This document shows, one piece after another, positions 12,650 through 15,523 of a stretch of 15,523 bases of DNA. The stretch is from contig SKFV01000210.1 of the NCBI GenBank assembly GCA_007117785.1, forward strand, positions 1 to 15,523. Reading direction: 5' to 3'. Source of the stretch: Pseudomonas sp. GTDB lineage: Bacteria > Pseudomonadota > Gammaproteobacteria > Pseudomonadales > Pseudomonadaceae. How positions within the stretch are numbered: the stretch's first letter is position 1; each line of letters begins with the position of its first letter. The position numbers were made by a program, and so were the translations under genes. The notes under the pieces were generated by a model. The model was given only the letters and a program-made list of their open reading frames with translations. It made no database searches and was not told where the DNA came from.

Positions 12650-12746
12650 TTTGAATTCATTTAACCTGAGTCGATAAGAGTAAGGTCAGGCGTAACAAGA
12701 ATGTTGCCGTCCTGGGCTAACCTGAAGACCGTTTGAGGGCTTATCA
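12650..12746 (+). promoter_or_regulatory. rpsL-rpsG spacer, candidate S7 operator
   Basis: This 97-base spacer is about the size of the E. coli S12-S7 spacer where S7 represses translation of its own operon. TAACCTGA occurs twice (12662-12669 and 12718-12725), and TCAGG (12686-12690) could pair with either copy. The rpsG Shine-Dalgarno GAGGG is at 12735-12739. S7 binding is inferred from position; I do not see an obvious copy of the E. coli operator sequence. Confidence 0.4.
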
Positions 12747-13220
12747 ATGCCAAGACGTCGTGTAGCGGCAAAGCGTGAGATCCTGCCAGAACCTAAGTTC
12801 GGTAGTCTGATCCTCGCCAAATTCATGAACCACGTAATGGAAAGCGGCAAGAAAGCTGTCGCTGAGCGTATCGTTTACGGTGCGCTGGACAAAGTACAGG
12901 AGCGCACCAAGGCTGAAGATCCGGTCGAAGTGTTTGAAAAAGCACTGGATGCTATTGCCCCGCTGGTTGAAGTTAAATCCCGCCGCGTAGGTGGTGCCAC
13001 CTATCAAGTCCCGATTGAAGTGCGTCCCTCCCGTCGCAACGCTTTGGCGATGCGCTGGTTGGTTGATGCTGCTCGCAAGCGTGGCGAAAAATCCATGGCT
13101 TTGCGCCTGGCTGGTGAGTTGCTTGATGCATCTGAAGGCAAGGGCGCGGCAGTCAAGAAGCGTGAAGACGTACACCGTATGGCTGAAGCCAACAAGGCGT
13201 TCTCGCATTACCGCTTCTAA
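12747..13220 (+). CDS. rpsG: 30S ribosomal protein S7
   Basis: S7 starts assembly of the 30S head by binding the 3' major domain of 16S rRNA, and lines the E site; in E. coli it also represses the str operon. The 157-residue protein starts PRRRVAAKREILPEPKFGS, the conserved rRNA-contacting arm, with KSRRVGGATYQVPIEV (78-92) as the beta-hairpin near the E site and RREDVHRMAEANKAF-type C-terminal helix (KREDVHRMAEANKAFSHYRF). The ATG at 12747 follows GAGGG (12735-12739). fusA begins 18 bases after the stop, so the two are cotranscribed and probably coupled. Confidence 0.98.
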   Translation: MPRRRVAAKREILPEPKFGSLILAKFMNHVMESGKKAVAERIVYGALDKVQERTKAEDPVEVFEKALDAIAPLVEVKSRRVGGATYQVPIEVRPSRRNALAMRWLVDAARKRGEKSMALRLAGELLDASEGKGAAVKKREDVHRMAEANKAFSHYRF

Positions 13221-13238
13221 ACGGCTCAGGTGATTAAC

Positions 13239-15341
13239 GTGGCTCGTATAACCCCGATCAATCTGTACCGTAACATTGGTATCTGCGCGCACGTCGATGC
13301 GGGCAAGACCACGACTACGGAACGGATCCTGCTCTATACAGGCGTCAACCACAAGTTGGGCGAGGTGCATGATGGCGCCGCGACAATGGACTGGATGGCG
13401 CAGGAGCAAGAACGTGGTATTACCATTACCTCGGCTGCTACTACCTGCTTCTGGGAAGGTTCCGAGAAGCAGTATAAAAAGCATCGTGTCAACATCATCG
13501 ATACCCCCGGTCACGTTGACTTCACCATTGAAGTAGAGCGCTCGTTGCGAGTGCTCGATGGTGCTGTCGTGGTCTTCTGCGGTACCTCCGGTGTTGAGCC
13601 GCAGTCCGAAACTGTCTGGCGTCAAGCCAACAAGTACGGTGTGCCGCGAATTGTTTACGTCAACAAGATGGATCGCCAGGGCGCTGACTTCCTGCGTGTG
13701 GTCGAGCAGATCCGCAAGCGCCTGGGTCACACCCCGGTTCCGGTCCAGCTGGCTATTGGTGCTGAAGAAAACTTCGAAGGTCAGGTCGATCTGCTGCGCA
13801 TGAAGGCGATCTACTGGAATGATGAAGACAATGGCACTACCTTCCGCGAGGAAGACATTCCGGCTGAACTGCTTGATCAGGCCAACGAATACCGCGAAAA
13901 GATGGTTGAGGCGGCTGCCGAAGCCAATGAAGAGCTGATGAACAAGTATCTTGAAGGGGTTGAATTGACCCTGGACGAGATCAAGGCTGGTCTGCGTCAG
14001 CGGACTCTGGCATGTGAGATTGTTCCTGCAGTGTGTGGTACTTCATTCAAGAACAAGGGTGTTCCTCTGGTGCTGGATGCCGTCATCGAGTTCCTTCCGG
14101 CGCCGGATGAGGTTGTCGCCATTCGCGGTGTTCACCCGGATGACGACGAGAAGACCGATACCCGTTCTGCCGATGACGAAGAGCCTTTTTCTGCACTGGC
14201 TTTCAAGATCGCCACTGACCCCTTCGTTGGCACCCTGACTTTTGCCCGGGTTTACTCCGGCGTATTGAATTCCGGTGACTCGGTGCTCAATTCGGTCAAG
14301 GGCAAGAAAGAGCGTGTCGGTCGTATGGTGCAGATGCATGCCAACGCCCGCGAAGAGATCAAGGAAGTCCGCGCTGGTGACATCGCTGCCTTGATCGGCA
14401 TGAAAGACGTGACCACAGGTGACACCCTGTGTGACCTGAACAAGCCGATCATTCTTGAGCGTATGGAGTTCCCGGATCCGGTTATTTCGGTTGCTGTCGA
14501 GCCGAAAACCAAAGCTGACCAGGAGAAAATGGGTATTGCTCTGGGTAAACTTGCCCAGGAAGACCCCTCCTTCCGCGTGCGCACCGATGAAGAGTCCGGC
14601 CAGACCATTATTTCCGGTATGGGCGAGCTGCACCTGGATATTCTGGTTGATCGCATGAAGCGTGAGTTTGGCGTTGAAGCCAATATCGGCAAGCCGCAGG
14701 TGGCTTACCGTGAAATGATCCGCAATACCTGCGAGATTGAAGGCAAGTTTGTGCGTCAGTCTGGTGGTCGTGGTCAGTATGGTCATGTCTGGGTCCGCTT
14801 CGAGCCATCCGGTGATGAGGCTGAAGGTCTGACTTTTGTTAATGAAATCGTTGGTGGTGTGGTTCCGCGTGAATACATCCCGGCGATCCAGAAAGGTATC
14901 GAGGAGCAGATGCAGAACGGTGTTCTTGCCGGCTATCCGCTGCTCGGTCTCAAGGCAACCGTCTATGACGGTTCCTACCATGATGTTGACTCGAACGAAA
15001 TGGCGTTTAAAATCGCTGCTTCAATGGCTACCAAGCAGTTGGCCCAGAAAGGCGGTGCTGTTCTGCTCGAGCCAGTCATGAAGGTCGAAGTCGTTACCCC
15101 GGAAGATTACATGGGTGACGTTATGGGCGACCTGAACCGTCGTCGCGGTCTGGTACAAGGTATGGAAGATTCCGTTTCCGGTAAGGTGATCCGCGCAGAG
15201 GTTCCACTTGGTGAAATGTTTGGTTACGCCACGGATGTACGCTCCATGTCCCAGGGACGTGCGAGTTACTCCATGGAGTTTTCCAAATATGCCGAGGCCC
15301 CTATGAACATCGCCGAAGCAATCATCAAGAAGCAAGGCTAA
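13239..15341 (+). CDS. fusA: Elongation factor G
   Basis: EF-G is the GTPase that moves tRNAs and mRNA through the ribosome and, with RRF, splits ribosomes for recycling. From GTG at 13239 the protein has 700 residues and the classic start MARITPINLYRNIGICAHVDAGKTT. GTG at 13230 would add Met-Ile-Asn but lies inside AGGTGA (13228-13233), which is the likely Shine-Dalgarno for 13239. GTPase motifs are HVDAGKTT (18-25), RGITIT (59-64), DTPGH (88-92) and NKMD (142-145). Domains II to V follow in order, including domain IV with SGGRGQYGHVWV, and the C-terminus is intact. It lies in the str operon between rpsG and tuf, as for Pseudomonas fusA1. Confidence 0.98.
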   Translation: MARITPINLYRNIGICAHVDAGKTTTTERILLYTGVNHKLGEVHDGAATMDWMAQEQERGITITSAATTCFWEGSEKQYKKHRVNIIDTPGHVDFTIEVERSLRVLDGAVVVFCGTSGVEPQSETVWRQANKYGVPRIVYVNKMDRQGADFLRVVEQIRKRLGHTPVPVQLAIGAEENFEGQVDLLRMKAIYWNDEDNGTTFREEDIPAELLDQANEYREKMVEAAAEANEELMNKYLEGVELTLDEIKAGLRQRTLACEIVPAVCGTSFKNKGVPLVLDAVIEFLPAPDEVVAIRGVHPDDDEKTDTRSADDEEPFSALAFKIATDPFVGTLTFARVYSGVLNSGDSVLNSVKGKKERVGRMVQMHANAREEIKEVRAGDIAALIGMKDVTTGDTLCDLNKPIILERMEFPDPVISVAVEPKTKADQEKMGIALGKLAQEDPSFRVRTDEESGQTIISGMGELHLDILVDRMKREFGVEANIGKPQVAYREMIRNTCEIEGKFVRQSGGRGQYGHVWVRFEPSGDEAEGLTFVNEIVGGVVPREYIPAIQKGIEEQMQNGVLAGYPLLGLKATVYDGSYHDVDSNEMAFKIAASMATKQLAQKGGAVLLEPVMKVEVVTPEDYMGDVMGDLNRRRGLVQGMEDSVSGKVIRAEVPLGEMFGYATDVRSMSQGRASYSMEFSKYAEAPMNIAEAIIKKQG

Positions 15342-15375
15342 CTTGAACCTAAGCTAATCAAAGAGGTTACTAACC

Positions 15376-15523
15376 GTGGCTAAAGAAAAATTTGAACGCA
15401 GTAAACCGCACCTGAACGTGGGCACCATTGGTCACGTTGACCATGGCAAGACCACCCTGACTGCGGCTCTGACCAAGGTCTGTGCTGAAGTATACGGCGG
15501 CTCTGCCCGCGCTTTCGATCAGA
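15376..15523 (+). CDS. tuf: Elongation factor Tu, 5' end (partial)
   Basis: The second EF-Tu gene starts with GTG at 15376 and runs off the window after 49 codons. GAGG (15363-15366) lies 9 bases upstream. The visible N-terminus AKEKFERSKPHLNVGTIGHV is typical, and the P-loop GHVDHGKT (19-26) binds the GTP phosphates. It closes the rpsL-rpsG-fusA-tuf operon 34 bases after fusA, the tufA position. With the partial tuf at 1-123 it forms a pair of same-direction copies around the whole cluster. Confidence 0.98.
   Translation, partial: MAKEKFERSKPHLNVGTIGHVDHGKTTLTAALTKVCAEVYGGSARAFDQ

Noticed and set aside
13230..13238. Upstream GTG for fusA adding Met-Ile-Asn
   Set aside because: It overlaps the likely Shine-Dalgarno AGGTGA, and the protein family begins MAR at 13239.
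12744..13730. Antisense open frame of 328 residues over rpsG and the start of fusA
   Set aside because: Both genes are unmistakable on the + strand, and the frame is a register shadow.
14043..14981. Antisense open frame of 312 residues inside fusA
   Set aside because: Same shadow effect within a fully conserved EF-G gene.

Overview
This window is a continuous stretch of core information-processing genes, all on the + strand, and it looks like the Pseudomonadaceae version of the rpo/str supercluster. The order is tuf (3' end), tRNA-Trp, secE, nusG, rplK, rplA, rplJ, rplL, rpoB, rpoC, rpsL, rpsG, fusA, tuf (5' end). In Escherichia coli the tufB-secE-nusG-rplKAJL-rpoBC block and the rpsL-rpsG-fusA-tufA block lie far apart. 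In Pseudomonas they are joined, with tuf at both ends, as here. The TTG start of rpoC, the protein lengths (RpoB 1356, RpoC 1399, NusG 177, L11 143, L1 231) and the protein sequences I recognise all point to Pseudomonas or a close relative. The moderate GC content by eye and some RpoC differences from P. aeruginosa suggest a relative such as the Halopseudomonas group rather than P. aeruginosa, but I cannot fix the species.

Layout. Bases 1-300 hold the end of one EF-Tu gene, an inverted repeat that surrounds a promoter-like element, and a complete tRNA-Trp leading into secE. secE and nusG (293-1204) end at a clear intrinsic terminator. rplK-rplA (1325-2452) follow an L1-type operator. rplJ-rplL (2648-3597) follow a long structured L10-type leader. 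A 206-bp gap with a strong terminator/attenuator and a set of competing inverted repeats separates rplL from rpoB-rpoC (3804-12134). After rpoC comes the best sigma70 promoter in the window (TTGACG-17-TAGAAT), followed almost at once by a terminator hairpin in the rpsL leader. Then come rpsL, a 97-bp spacer that probably holds the S7 operator, rpsG, fusA and the start of the second tuf.

How the genes work together. RpoB and RpoC form the RNA polymerase catalytic core and NusG is its elongation factor. NusG also links polymerase to Rho or, through S10, to the ribosome. L11, L1, L10 and L7/L12 build the L1 stalk and the GTPase-associated stalk of the 50S subunit. S12 and S7 are key 30S proteins for decoding and assembly. 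EF-G and EF-Tu are the GTPases that act on that stalk. SecE is part of the SecYEG translocon. Expression is probably balanced by protein-binding leaders (L1, L10, S7) and by RNA hairpins between genes, all visible as candidates.

I see no mobile element, CRISPR array, pseudogene or accessory system. No new protein system is present; the items worth a second look are in the intergenic RNA.
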